The notes: a model not told the origin generated them from the letters alone. A DNA stretch of 64,000 bases from Mycobacterium sp. Aquia_213 (GCF_026625985.1 NZ_CP113116.1:4154001-4218000), one strand, 5' to 3'; counted from the first letter of the stretch, positions 42,855-51,537 are shown. Made by a program: numbers and translations.

Positions 42855-44075
42855 ATCGACGCCTGGATTCTCGACGCGGTACGCACGCCGCGCGGGCGGG
42901 GCCGCCCGGACGGCGGACTGCACGACGTACATCCGCAGACGCTGTTCGCCACCTGCCTGACGGCGCTGGCGAAACGTACCGGTTTCGACCCCGCGAACGT
43001 CGATGACGTGATCGCCGGCAACGGCATCCTGTCCGGTGACCACGGTGACGACATCGCGCGCCTGTCGGTTCTGCTGGCGGGCTGGCCCGAGACCGTGCCG
43101 GGGATGACGCTGAACCGCTTCTGCGGTTCGGGTCAGCAAGCGGTCACCGTCGCGGCGTCCTCGATCGCTGCGGGCGCCGACGATCTGGTGATCGCCGGCG
43201 GAGTCGAATCGATGTCACGGTGGGACGTCACGGCCGGAGTGCCGACGATCGACGGCAACAACGCCGACTTGCGGGCGCTCCATCCGACTGTTCCGCAAGG
43301 TATTTCGGCGGATCTCATCGCGACCCTCGAGGGTTTCACCCGCGAGGTCGTCGACACCTACGCCGCACTGAGCCAGAACCGCGCCGCCGCCGCGATCGAC
43401 GAGGGACGATTCGATCGCTCCCTGGTCGAAGTGGCCACACCCGACGGTGCAGTCGCCCGCGACGAGCACCCTCGCCCCGGGACCTCCGCCGAGACCCTGG
43501 CGCGCCTGCGGCCGGCGTTCGCGGCGATGGGCGCGACAGGTGTCGACGGTGAGCACCGCACGTTCGACGAGATCTGCCTTCAGCGCTACCCCGGCATCGA
43601 CCACGTCGACCACGTTCATCACGCGGGAAATTCCTCGGGGGTGGTCGACGGCGCGGCGGCCGTGTTGCTCGCGTCGCCGAACTGGGCGCGCGCCAACGGT
43701 GTACAACCGCGCGGTCAGATCCGGGCCGCCGCCGCGATCGGCAGTGAACCGATCATCATGCTCACCGCACCCGGGCCGGCCGCGCAGCGCTGCCTGCAGC
43801 GGGCCGGCATGACCGTGGCGGACATCGACCTATGGGAGATCAACGAAGCATTCGCCGCCGTCCCCCTCAAGACAATCCGCGACCTCGACATCGATCCCGA
43901 CCGGGTCAATGTCAACGGAGGCGCGATCGCACTGGGCCACCCGATCGGCGCGACCGGCGCGATGCTGATCGGGACCGTCCTCGATGAACTCGAACGCCGG
44001 GACCTGACAACAGGACTGGTGACGATGTGTACCGGCGGCGGCATGGGCACCGCGACGATCATCGAGCGGGTGTGA
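42855..44075 (+). CDS. Acetyl-CoA acyltransferase (thiolase), apparently starting at ATC
   Basis: 406 aa thiolase that should split 3-ketoacyl-CoA to acetyl-CoA. The frame begins IDAWILDAVRTPRGRGRPDGG, as in true thiolases, and the only codon in the right place is ATC 42855, with GGAG (42845-42848) 6 nt upstream. No ATG, GTG or TTG lies in frame between the upstream stop and 43008. Starting at GTG 43008 would lose the first 51 residues, a core strand of the fold. With ATC, the nucleophile is Cys90 (NRFCGSG), with GHPIGATGA and CTGGGMG completing the active site. First gene of a four-gene operon. Confidence 0.85.
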   Translation: MDAWILDAVRTPRGRGRPDGGLHDVHPQTLFATCLTALAKRTGFDPANVDDVIAGNGILSGDHGDDIARLSVLLAGWPETVPGMTLNRFCGSGQQAVTVAASSIAAGADDLVIAGGVESMSRWDVTAGVPTIDGNNADLRALHPTVPQGISADLIATLEGFTREVVDTYAALSQNRAAAAIDEGRFDRSLVEVATPDGAVARDEHPRPGTSAETLARLRPAFAAMGATGVDGEHRTFDEICLQRYPGIDHVDHVHHAGNSSGVVDGAAAVLLASPNWARANGVQPRGQIRAAAAIGSEPIIMLTAPGPAAQRCLQRAGMTVADIDLWEINEAFAAVPLKTIRDLDIDPDRVNVNGGAIALGHPIGATGAMLIGTVLDELERRDLTTGLVTMCTGGGMGTATIIERV

Positions 44076-44082
44076 CCCGAAT

Positions 44083-44865
44083 ATGACCAAGCCGAGCACG
44101 CTCGACCTCGACCGGCCGCGCGACGGCGTCGTCGTCCTGCGGCTGAACCGCCCCGAGCGGCTCAACGCCATCAACGAGGTCATGCAAAACGAATTGACGC
44201 AGTTCCTAGCCGATTTGGCCGACGACAGCGCGGCGCGCGCCGTCGTTCTCACCGGCGCCGGTCGGGGCTTTTGCGCCGGGCTCGATGTGCGCGACTTCGG
44301 GCCCAGCATGCTCGAGGCCAGCGCACCCGCGCTGGACCGGATGCGGTTTCAGGAGGGGATGGCCGCACTGGCCGAAGCCCTGCGTGCGCTGCCCCAGCCC
44401 GTCATCGCTGCGGTCAACGGCCCGTGCGTGGGCGCGGGATTCGCGCTGTGCCTCGCCTCTGACATTCGAATCTGTTCGACGGCAGCATCATTCGGAAACG
44501 CCGCGATCCTGCTCGGGTTGTCGGGCGCTGAGATGGGCATGAGTTACCACTTGCCCCGCATCGTCGGGACCAGTGTCGCTGCCGACTGGATGCTCACCGG
44601 CCGTACGGTATCGGCGGCCGAGGCCGACCGGCGCGGTCTGATCAGCGAGCTCGTCGAGCCGGATCGGCTGACCGACCGTGCGGTCGAGTTGGCATCGCTG
44701 ATCGCCGACCTGTCGCCGCTGGGCGTGCAGCTGACCAAGCGTGCGCTGCAAGTCAACACCGATGCGCCGAATCTGTCCTCGGCGCTGGAGCTGGAGAACC
44801 GCAATCAGGTGATCTCGCACGCCACCGAGGAAGCGGCCGCCCGCCGGCAGAAGTGGTCCAAGTGA
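44083..44865 (+). CDS. Enoyl-CoA hydratase/isomerase family protein
   Basis: 260 aa crotonase-fold protein. The oxyanion-hole stretch GRGFCAGLDVRDF and the second loop NGPCVGAGFALCLASDIR are intact. The residue usually at position Glu144-like appears in LLGLSGAEMGMSY, where the catalytic Glu or its replacement is uncertain. It starts 7 bp after the thiolase stop, so co-translation is likely, and overlaps the CoA-transferase gene. It would hydrate or isomerise the unsaturated acyl-CoA made by the dehydrogenase in the same operon. Confidence 0.9.
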   Translation: MTKPSTLDLDRPRDGVVVLRLNRPERLNAINEVMQNELTQFLADLADDSAARAVVLTGAGRGFCAGLDVRDFGPSMLEASAPALDRMRFQEGMAALAEALRALPQPVIAAVNGPCVGAGFALCLASDIRICSTAASFGNAAILLGLSGAEMGMSYHLPRIVGTSVAADWMLTGRTVSAAEADRRGLISELVEPDRLTDRAVELASLIADLSPLGVQLTKRALQVNTDAPNLSSALELENRNQVISHATEEAAARRQKWSK

Positions 44866-46025
44866 GCGGTCCGCTGCGCGGGGTCCGCATCGTGATGATG
44901 GGCGGGCTCGGACCGGCCCCGTTCTGCGGGATGTTGTTGGGAGACTTGGGCGCAGACGTCGTCCGCGTCGATACCCTCGCGGGCGTTGACGGTCCACTCC
45001 CCGTCGACTACACGGTCCGCCGTAGCCAGCGCTCGGTTGCCGTCGACGTGAAAGATCCCCGCGGCCGCGACCTCGTCCACCGACTGGTCGCCGACGCCGA
45101 TGCCTTCGTCGACGTGTACCGCCCGGGCGTGGCCGAACGGCTGGGCATTGGCCCCGATGCGCTGCGGACGCACAATCCTCGTCTCGTGTACGCACGCATG
45201 ACCGGCTATGGCCAGGACGGACCGCTGGCCGGGCATGCCGGCCACGACATCAATTACCTCGCGCTGGCCGGTGCCCTGCACGGCATCGGCACCGCCGAAA
45301 CACCCATTCCGCCACTCAATTTGGTCGCCGACTACGGCGGCGGCGGAATGCTGCTGGCGGTCGGCCTGCTCAGCGCGATTCTGGAGGCCCGCGAGTCGGG
45401 CGAGGGTCAGGTGCTCGACGTTGCGATGGTCGACGGCGTCGCAACCCTGCTGGCACCGTACTTCGGGATGGTGCCCGCCGGCACCTGGCGCGACCGCCGC
45501 CAGGACAACCTGCTCGACGGTGCCGCGCATTTTTACGGCGCCTACGCCACCGCGGATGGACAGCACATCGCTGTCGGCGCGATGGAACCCAAGTTCTACA
45601 CCGAACTCTGCGATCGTCTTGGCGTCGACGTGCCGCACGACGACGACGAGCCGGACACCTGGGCCGCACACCGCGCGGCACTGGCCGCTCGCTTCGCCGA
45701 GAAGTCTCGCGGCGAGTGGGAACAACTCCTCGACTCACCGGGATGCTGTGCGACACCGGTGCTTTCGCTATCGGAAGCGCCCCGGCACCCACACCTCGTC
45801 ACCCGGGAAACCTTCCTGGCCGTCGACGGGATCACCCAGCCCGCGCCCGCTCCACGCTTCTCGCGTACCAGGCCCGATGCGCCCTCGTCGCCGTCGTTGC
45901 CGGGCGACCACACGCACGCCTTGCTGCGCGAGATGGGATTCGATGAGCGCGCCGTCACCGAACTGGTGCACGCCGGCATCGTGGGACAAAGCGTGGCGCA
46001 AAGCGTTGACGAACGAAGGGAATGA
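44862..46025 (+). CDS. CaiB/BaiF family CoA-transferase or racemase
   Basis: 387 aa class III CoA-transferase family protein, similar to alpha-methylacyl-CoA racemases. The LGADVVRVD and TGYGQDGPLAGHAGHDINYLALAG stretches are diagnostic; the catalytic Asp is in GHDINY. GTG 44862 overlaps the hydratase stop in a GTGA arrangement. It either transfers CoA to a free acid or inverts a 2-methyl centre. Both would suit catabolism of branched acids. Confidence 0.9.
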   Translation: MSGPLRGVRIVMMGGLGPAPFCGMLLGDLGADVVRVDTLAGVDGPLPVDYTVRRSQRSVAVDVKDPRGRDLVHRLVADADAFVDVYRPGVAERLGIGPDALRTHNPRLVYARMTGYGQDGPLAGHAGHDINYLALAGALHGIGTAETPIPPLNLVADYGGGGMLLAVGLLSAILEARESGEGQVLDVAMVDGVATLLAPYFGMVPAGTWRDRRQDNLLDGAAHFYGAYATADGQHIAVGAMEPKFYTELCDRLGVDVPHDDDEPDTWAAHRAALAARFAEKSRGEWEQLLDSPGCCATPVLSLSEAPRHPHLVTRETFLAVDGITQPAPAPRFSRTRPDAPSSPSLPGDHTHALLREMGFDERAVTELVHAGIVGQSVAQSVDERRE

Positions 46026-46028
46026 CTG

Positions 46029-47324
46029 ATGTCGTGGGATTTCTCCACTGATCCGGAGTGGGCACAACAACTTGAATGGGTCGAGGACTTCGTGCGCACC
46101 GAGTGCGAGCCCATCGACCTGATCGTCAAGGAGTCGCACGACCTCAACGATCCAGTGCGCCAGGCGCTGATCCCCCCGCTGCAGGAGATCGTCAAGGACC
46201 GCGGGCTGTGGGCCACTCACCTCGGTCCGCATCTGGGTGGCCCTGGCTTCGGTCAGGTGAAGCTGGCTCTGCTCAACGAGATTCTGGGTCGCTCGGAATG
46301 CGCGCCGATCGTGTTCGGTTCGCAGGCACCCGATTCCGGCAACAGCGAGATCCTCGCGCACTACGGCACGCCCGAGCTCAAGTCGCGTTACCTCGAGCCG
46401 TTGCTGGATAACCGCATCGTGTCCTGCTTCTCGATGACCGAACCGCAGGGCGGCGCCGACCCGAAGGTGTTCACCACGTCCGCGGTCCCCGACGGCGAGC
46501 ACTGGATCATCAACGGGGAGAAGTGGTTCTCGTCGTTCGCCTCGATGGCGTCGTTCATCATCGTGATGGCGATGACCGACCCGGATGCGCCGCCGTATCA
46601 ACGCTATTCGATGTTCGTCGTCCCCGGTGACACGCCCGGCATCAACGTGATGCGCGACGTCGGACTGGGGTATCAGCCCGCCGGCGGCGGGCGCGAGGGC
46701 TACGTCCGTTACGAGAACGTGCGGGTGCCGGCCGATCACATGCTGGGCCCGCGGGGTGGCGCGTTCGTCGTGGCGCAAACCCGTCTCGGCGGCGGTCGCA
46801 TCCACCACGCGATGCGCACGGTCGGCCTGGTTCGCCGAATCTTCGACATGCTCTGTGAGCGGGCCGTGTCCCGCTACACCCAGGGCGAGGTGCTCTCCAA
46901 CAAGCAACTCGTGCAGGAGATGATCGCCGACTCCTGGATGGAGATCGAAGCATTCCGGCTGCTGACCCTTCAAACCGCTTGGAAGATCGATCAATTCAAC
47001 GACTACAAGGCGGTGCGCGCCGATATCTCGGCGGTCAAGGCGATGATGCAGAAGGTGCTGCATGACGTGTCAGCGCGGGCGCTTCAGCTACACGGTTCGT
47101 TGGGCACCACGCATGAGATGCCGTTTGTGCAATACCTGGTGGAATCCTTCGTACTCGGCCTCGCCGACGGCCCGACCGAAGTGCACAAGGTGACGCTGGC
47201 CCGCATGTTGCTCAAAGACCGGCAGCCCGCGCCCGATCTGTTCCCCTCCGAACACCTGCTGCGGCTGCGGGCGGCCGCCGAGGCCAGGTTCGCCGACAAG
47301 CTGGCGGGCATCCCCCGCGGCTAA
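46029..47324 (+). CDS. Acyl-CoA dehydrogenase, ACAD10/11-like
   Basis: 431 aa. The sequence resembles the dehydrogenase half of vertebrate ACAD10/ACAD11 and LvaC: CFSMTEPQGGADP, FVVPGDTPGINVMRDVG, RLGGGRIHHAMRTVG and FVLGLADGPTEVHKVT. In ACAD11 these domains are fused to an APH-like kinase that phosphorylates 4-hydroxyacyl-CoA; here such a kinase is coded 1.6 kb downstream on the other strand. ATG 46029 follows the CaiB gene by 3 bp, ending the thiolase-hydratase-transferase operon. Confidence 0.9.
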   Translation: MSWDFSTDPEWAQQLEWVEDFVRTECEPIDLIVKESHDLNDPVRQALIPPLQEIVKDRGLWATHLGPHLGGPGFGQVKLALLNEILGRSECAPIVFGSQAPDSGNSEILAHYGTPELKSRYLEPLLDNRIVSCFSMTEPQGGADPKVFTTSAVPDGEHWIINGEKWFSSFASMASFIIVMAMTDPDAPPYQRYSMFVVPGDTPGINVMRDVGLGYQPAGGGREGYVRYENVRVPADHMLGPRGGAFVVAQTRLGGGRIHHAMRTVGLVRRIFDMLCERAVSRYTQGEVLSNKQLVQEMIADSWMEIEAFRLLTLQTAWKIDQFNDYKAVRADISAVKAMMQKVLHDVSARALQLHGSLGTTHEMPFVQYLVESFVLGLADGPTEVHKVTLARMLLKDRQPAPDLFPSEHLLRLRAAAEARFADKLAGIPRG

Positions 47325-47346
47325 ACCGCTTCGGTAGCGCCGTCGA

Positions 47347-47769
47347 TCATGACGACGATTGCTGCGGCACCAGGGCAAGAACGGGAATCGTTCGGGTGGT
47401 TTTGCGTTCGTAGTCGGCGAAGCCCGGATACCGCGAGGCTTGAACGGCGTATGTCTGGTCGCGTTCGGCACCATGCAGTTCGACGGCGTGAACGTCGACG
47501 AGATCGTCCCCTACCTCAATCTTTGCGTCGGGGTGAGCCACGAGATTGTGGTACCACGCCGGGTTACGGTCGGCGCCGGCCGCGGATGCGAACACCAGGT
47601 AGCGCTGACCGTCGGCCAGGTACATCATCGGATTCACTCGTTCCTCGCCGCTACGAGCTCCCTTGCTATGCAACAGCAGCACCGGTGCGCCTTCGAACTG
47701 TCCGCCGAGCCGGCCGTGGTTGGCGCGGAACTCTTCGATGTTGCGACGGTTGAAATCGTCGTCGGTCAC
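47347..47769 (-). CDS. Deazaflavin (F420)-dependent nitroreductase family protein
   Basis: 140 aa split-barrel protein of the Ddn/FDOR-B type, recognised from VLLLHSKGARSGEERVNPMMYL and AAGADRNPAWYHNLVAHPDAKIEV. These proteins use F420H2 to reduce quinones, nitroimidazoles and other small molecules and are membrane-associated. GTG 47769 is preferred over the upstream start because GGGGAGG lies 5 nt before it. Convergent with the ACAD-like gene, 22 bp away. Confidence 0.88.
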   Translation of the reverse strand: MTDDDFNRRNIEEFRANHGRLGGQFEGAPVLLLHSKGARSGEERVNPMMYLADGQRYLVFASAAGADRNPAWYHNLVAHPDAKIEVGDDLVDVHAVELHGAERDQTYAVQASRYPGFADYERKTTRTIPVLALVPQQSSS

Positions 47770-47833
47770 GATGCCTCCCCAAAACGCCTCACCCATTGAG
47801 TTATTGGATTGTATCCGGGCAGGCGGCTGGTGC

Positions 47834-48538
47834 TCAGACGGCTGTGGTCACGCCGACATAGGACAACACCACGTCGGACAGATCGGTCATTCGGGTCATC
47901 GTCGCGTAGGAGCGGATGAACGACTGGCCCACGCAACCGTCGATCTTGACGTGGAAGTTGCTGATCATCACCCAGGGATTGGAGCCCCTGAACTGCTTTT
48001 TGGTCACCGGCACGACGATCACGAAGCCGGGCTTGAGCCCCACGTTGATCGAGCCGCCCACCGGGGTGGAAAGCACCGGCAGGAAGTTTCCCGGTACGGG
48101 AATCAGGCCCGTGAAACCGAGCGACGGTGTGAGGCCGGCATTACCGCCTAACTCGACGCCGTTGGACGTGCTCATGTCGATGCCGCAACCGATCTCGTAA
48201 CCCACTTCGAGGAGGCCCTGCGCCTGTTCGGGGCCCCGCAGCGAACCGACGAATATTCCACTGGACAGGTACTCGCGAGACGAGACGGCGGTGGTCAGGG
48301 GTGCCACGGGAACTTGCATCTCGTCCTTGGCGCCGAGGCCCAGGATCCAGCCGTCGGGTGTATTGACGGTCGCGGGAGGATTCGAGGGCACCCGCCCGTC
48401 GTTGGCTCCCGTCGCGGCAACTGGCTCGGCCTGTGGATCGCCACCCGCCGCCGGAGCCACGATCACCGACATCGCGACGCACGCGGCAACCACCGCAGCA
48501 CGACGTACGACCAGGGCAATCGGCCTCACGGGCAACAA
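47834..48538 (-). CDS. MspA family porin
   Basis: About 234 aa with an N-terminal signal peptide (hydrophobic AAVVAACVAMSVIVAPAAG) and the MspA signature of alternating strands, including EYLSSGIFVGSLRG, LEVGYEIGCGIDM and VSNxH-like ISNFHVKIDGCVGQ. MspA-type porins let hydrophilic nutrients through the mycolic-acid outer membrane and are absent from M. tuberculosis. This protein is a divergent member with Cys in place of some typical residues. Start choice is uncertain (TTG 48538 or GTG 48529). It may supply the substrate of the adjacent catabolic set. Confidence 0.8.
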   Translation of the reverse strand: MLPVRPIALVVRRAAVVAACVAMSVIVAPAAGGDPQAEPVAATGANDGRVPSNPPATVNTPDGWILGLGAKDEMQVPVAPLTTAVSSREYLSSGIFVGSLRGPEQAQGLLEVGYEIGCGIDMSTSNGVELGGNAGLTPSLGFTGLIPVPGNFLPVLSTPVGGSINVGLKPGFVIVVPVTKKQFRGSNPWVMISNFHVKIDGCVGQSFIRSYATMTRMTDLSDVVLSYVGVTTAV

Positions 48539-48710
48539 GGTATCCGCCGAAATATTCGAGGCGGAGAACTCGCTGGCCGGTCCGGCGAAGTTGTGTTGCG
48601 TTCGTAACTGATATGCGATGTCGGCCCGGCACGCTGGCCATGCCCCCCATAGCCGGTCAGATCGCTAGAATTGTGGGAGCGATACCCGGCAAACGACAGA
48701 GAGGGCGGCG

Positions 48711-48953
48711 ATGAAGACTCGGTCCTACGCCGGCATGCTGCTTGCCGGCGCGATCGGCGCGGCGCTCGTGGGCGGTACCGGGGTGGCGCAGGCCGACCCC
48801 TCGACCCCGCCGATGCCGCCGACATTGAACCAACTGGAAACGGTGGACGATCCCGGACTGTTCACCAACCCGGCCGATCGGGGCCGTCCGCTGGAGAAGA
48901 ACTGGGACGGTTTCGGAATGTATTGCCAAAATATTTTTGTCCGGTGCGGGTAA
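48711..48953 (+). CDS. Small secreted protein, 80 aa
   Basis: 80 aa with a clear signal peptide (MKTRSYAGMLLAGAIGAALVGG... AQA-DP) giving a mature peptide of about 50 residues. The mature part is Pro-rich at its start and ends CQNIFVRCG, with two cysteines that could form a disulphide. A TAGAAT -10 box (48666-48671) and a weak ribosome site precede ATG 48711. It is divergent from the porin gene, with a 172-bp gap. Function is unknown. Confidence 0.75.
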   Translation: MKTRSYAGMLLAGAIGAALVGGTGVAQADPSTPPMPPTLNQLETVDDPGLFTNPADRGRPLEKNWDGFGMYCQNIFVRCG

Positions 48954-48962
48954 TCGCCGCGC

Positions 48963-49922
48963 TCACTGCACCATCGACCGCGCCCGCTCGAGCAGCCGTG
49001 GCAACGCAGGCGCCATCGCTTCCCACTCTTCGCGCGGCGCACTCCTTCGGCGGTTGTGTTTGACGATCAGCGACCAGGTCGCCGCCGACTTGAAACAGGC
49101 CAGCGCGCTGAACCAGGCCAGGTCGGCGACCTCGTGCCCCAGCTCATCTTGGTAGATCGCGGCGAGTTCGGCGATCGGCGGTGCCATGCCGGCGGCGGCC
49201 GGAACACGTTGGTACGTCTCGGGATCGCAGTTGATCAGAAACCAGCCCGCATCGATTCGCGGATCACCGATCGACCAGATCTCCCAATCGATCACCGCAT
49301 TGACACTCGCCCCAGCCGCCATCAGATTGCCCAGCCGGAAGTCACCGTGTACCACGCTGGGCGCGATAGCGTTTGGCGCACAACGCAATAACGCATCGCG
49401 AACACGCTGCCAGCCGGGGACGAGTGCCGCATCGACGGTCCGCAAGGTCTGGCACCAGCGCTCGACCTCCGAGACCGGATCGATGACCGGTTCCCCACCC
49501 AGCCCGAGACCGCTCGGCGACAGACTGTGCAGCGCGGCCATGGCCCGGCACGCATTGCGGTAGCGTTCGGCCATCTCCGGCGAAGGCGGGCACCCGTCGA
49601 ACAGCGGCTCGACGCAGTCACCGTCGACATGGGACATCACGAACAGCGGCGGGATCAGGGGTGGATCTCCCGGATGCTCCCACAGCACCTCGGGCACCGG
49701 AACCCTAGTCGCGGCAAGCGCTTTGAGAATGCGGGACTGGCGCAACACGTCGCGGTGCGCGATCGGCTCGACCCCCGGCGGCGCGAGCTTGATGACCACC
49801 GGGTTACCGGATCGCGCACCCCGAAAGGTGAAGCTGGAAGCGCCACCGGCCAGCGCGGTGACGTCGGTGACGTCGGCAGCCGCGAGTCGCCGGCGCAGCT
49901 CGTCGAGATCGACCTCGACCAT
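48963..49922 (-). CDS. APH-like phosphotransferase (ACAD10/11 kinase-domain type)
   Basis: 319 aa kinase-like protein of the aminoglycoside phosphotransferase family, closest in kind to the kinase domain of ACAD10/11 and LvaA. The catalytic loop VHGDFRLGNLM and the metal-binding VIDWEIWSIGDP are intact, and an N-terminal lysine is in VIKLAPP. In the 4-hydroxyacid pathway this enzyme phosphorylates the 4-hydroxyl of the acyl-CoA. ATG 49922 overlaps the SDR stop (ATGA), so the two are translationally coupled. An antibiotic-resistance role is less likely given this context. Confidence 0.85.
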   Translation of the reverse strand: MVEVDLDELRRRLAAADVTDVTALAGGASSFTFRGARSGNPVVIKLAPPGVEPIAHRDVLRQSRILKALAATRVPVPEVLWEHPGDPPLIPPLFVMSHVDGDCVEPLFDGCPPSPEMAERYRNACRAMAALHSLSPSGLGLGGEPVIDPVSEVERWCQTLRTVDAALVPGWQRVRDALLRCAPNAIAPSVVHGDFRLGNLMAAGASVNAVIDWEIWSIGDPRIDAGWFLINCDPETYQRVPAAAGMAPPIAELAAIYQDELGHEVADLAWFSALACFKSAATWSLIVKHNRRRSAPREEWEAMAPALPRLLERARSMVQ

Positions 49923-50722
49923 CAGCCGGCGGGCTGAAACCAGCCGACCTCGGCGAGGAAGGTCTGGGTATGCGCGATGCGACCGGTCAGGGTTTTCGGG
50001 TCTCCCGTGCACAACCGGAACGCCGTCTCGGTGATCAGCTCGATGTCCTCGGTGTCCGTCTTGGCCAGGTCGAGGGTGCCCGCCCCCGGGGTCGCGACGG
50101 GATTGGACGGAGCGGCGGCGTTGACGGCGATGCCGTCGTCATACAGTTCTGCGGCAAGGCTTTTCGTTAGCCGGTTGAGCGCGGCCTTGACTGTCCCGTA
50201 GATGCCGAAGCCGGCGGTTCGGTCGAATTCGGAGAAGGGCGGGCCGGGCGGGAGATCGCCGCCGACCGAGGTCAGGTTCAGAATCCAGCCCCGCCCGCGG
50301 TCGCGCATCGCGGGAATTGCCAACTGGCTCAGCTGCAATGGACCGAGGACATGCATTTCCATCATCAGCCGGGCACGCCGTTCGGGAAACGCGTCGAGGG
50401 GCCGTAGGAAGGTGACCGCGGCATTGTTCACCAGGATGTCCGGCGCGCCGACAGTGTCCACCACTTCACCGAACAGCCGCTCGCGTTCCTCGGCTTGGGA
50501 CAGATCTGCTTGCACGGCGATGGCCCGGCCTCCCGCGGCCACGATCTCGTCGACCGTCTCGCGTAGCGATCCGTGGTATTTGGGATCGGGGTCCATCGTG
50601 CGCGCGGTCAGCGCGACCGTGGCGCCTCGCGCGGCCAACCGTGCGGCGATCGCCTTACCCAACCCTCGGCTGCTGCCGGTGACCAGGGCCACCAATCCGT
50701 CGCATCGTTGGTTCGCGGTCAT
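49922..50722 (-). CDS. Short-chain dehydrogenase coupled to the APH-like kinase
   Basis: 266 aa SDR. Cofactor motif TGSSRGLG near residues 15-22; NNAAV; catalytic SVGGD and YGTVK. ATG 50722 follows GAGGAGG. It precedes the kinase gene with a 4-nt ATGA overlap. In the lva operon an SDR (LvaD) oxidises the 3-hydroxyacyl-CoA product; the same role is plausible here. The promoter region carries a motif shared with the thiolase operon. Confidence 0.88.
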   Translation of the reverse strand: MTANQRCDGLVALVTGSSRGLGKAIAARLAARGATVALTARTMDPDPKYHGSLRETVDEIVAAGGRAIAVQADLSQAEERERLFGEVVDTVGAPDILVNNAAVTFLRPLDAFPERRARLMMEMHVLGPLQLSQLAIPAMRDRGRGWILNLTSVGGDLPPGPPFSEFDRTAGFGIYGTVKAALNRLTKSLAAELYDDGIAVNAAAPSNPVATPGAGTLDLAKTDTEDIELITETAFRLCTGDPKTLTGRIAHTQTFLAEVGWFQPAG

Positions 50723-50762
50723 CGTCGAGCCTCCTCGGGACGGTCCGGTAGACGGAAATGGC

Positions 50763-50779
50763 TTCTCCAATATAGAGAA
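50763..50779. promoter_or_regulatory. Operator-like motif upstream of the SDR-kinase operon
   Basis: TTCTCCAATATAGAGAA is an imperfect inverted repeat (TTCTC/GAGAA arms, 7-nt spacer) 41 bp before the SDR start. TTCTCCAANNNNGAGAR matches 42776-42792 upstream of the thiolase operon. Confidence 0.55.
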
Positions 50780-50901
50780 TGTCATTATCACTGATTTATC
50801 CGGACTACAAGCGCGGTGCCCGGGCACCGTGGCCTAAATCGTGGGGATTGCGTCTTTTTAGCCACTCACGACATGGCGAGGGCGGCCCTTACGTTCTGTT
50901 C

Positions 50902-51537
50902 ATGCAGGTCATATCGACTCTTCCCGACACTTCCGTCGCACAAGCCGCCATCCGGCTGGCGCAGTCGACCGAGGCGGCGTCCGTCTTCAACCACAGCGTG
51001 CGCAGTTACCTGTTCGGTGAACTGGTCGCCGCACACGAAGGCATGCGCGCGGGCGCGGACTACGACGGGGACGCCCTGTTTCTGGGCTGCGTGCTCCACG
51101 ATCTCGGTGCCGGCTCCGCGGCGGCGGGCAAGCAGAGGTTCGAAGTCGAAGGCGCCGACCTGGCGGCGGCCCTGCTGACCGACCACGGCTGCGAGCGCGC
51201 GCTGGTGGACGCCGTGTGGGAGGCCATTGCCCTGCACACGTCAATGGGCATCGCCGACCGGCGCGGAGCGCTGTGCCACCTGGTGCGCAGCGGTGTCGGC
51301 GTGGATTTCGGCCGCGACGCCGAGTTCATCGACGAGGACATTGCCGCCGGGATCCACACCCGCTATCCGCGGCTAGCCATGGCGAGCACGCTGATGGATG
51401 CGATCGTCGCGCAGGCACAGCGCAGCCCCGAGGCAGCGCCGCCCTACACCTTCCCCAACCAGGTGCTGCGTGAACGCCAGACCGACGGCGTCACCCTGCT
51501 GGAACTGGCCGCCTCGCATGGCCGCTGGGGCGACTGA
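50902..51537 (+). CDS. HD-domain hydrolase-like protein
   Basis: 211 aa HD-superfamily protein. The first His is in FNHSVRSYLFGELVA, the HD pair in LGCVLHDLGAG, and later His and Asp ligands are in IALHTSMGI and VDFGRD. The layout resembles cyanamide hydratase/DUF-type HD hydrolases rather than nucleotide cyclic-phosphodiesterases. ATG 50902 lies 6 nt after TACGTT with no ribosome binding site, consistent with leaderless translation. It ends 7 bp from the convergent DoxX gene, the right border of the inserted block. Confidence 0.8.
   Translation: MQVISTLPDTSVAQAAIRLAQSTEAASVFNHSVRSYLFGELVAAHEGMRAGADYDGDALFLGCVLHDLGAGSAAAGKQRFEVEGADLAAALLTDHGCERALVDAVWEAIALHTSMGIADRRGALCHLVRSGVGVDFGRDAEFIDEDIAAGIHTRYPRLAMASTLMDAIVAQAQRSPEAAPPYTFPNQVLRERQTDGVTLLELAASHGRWGD

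Noticed and set aside
48963..49922. Aminoglycoside resistance gene
   Set aside because: The protein is in the APH superfamily, but coupling to an SDR and proximity to an ACAD11-like gene fit acyl-CoA metabolism much better.
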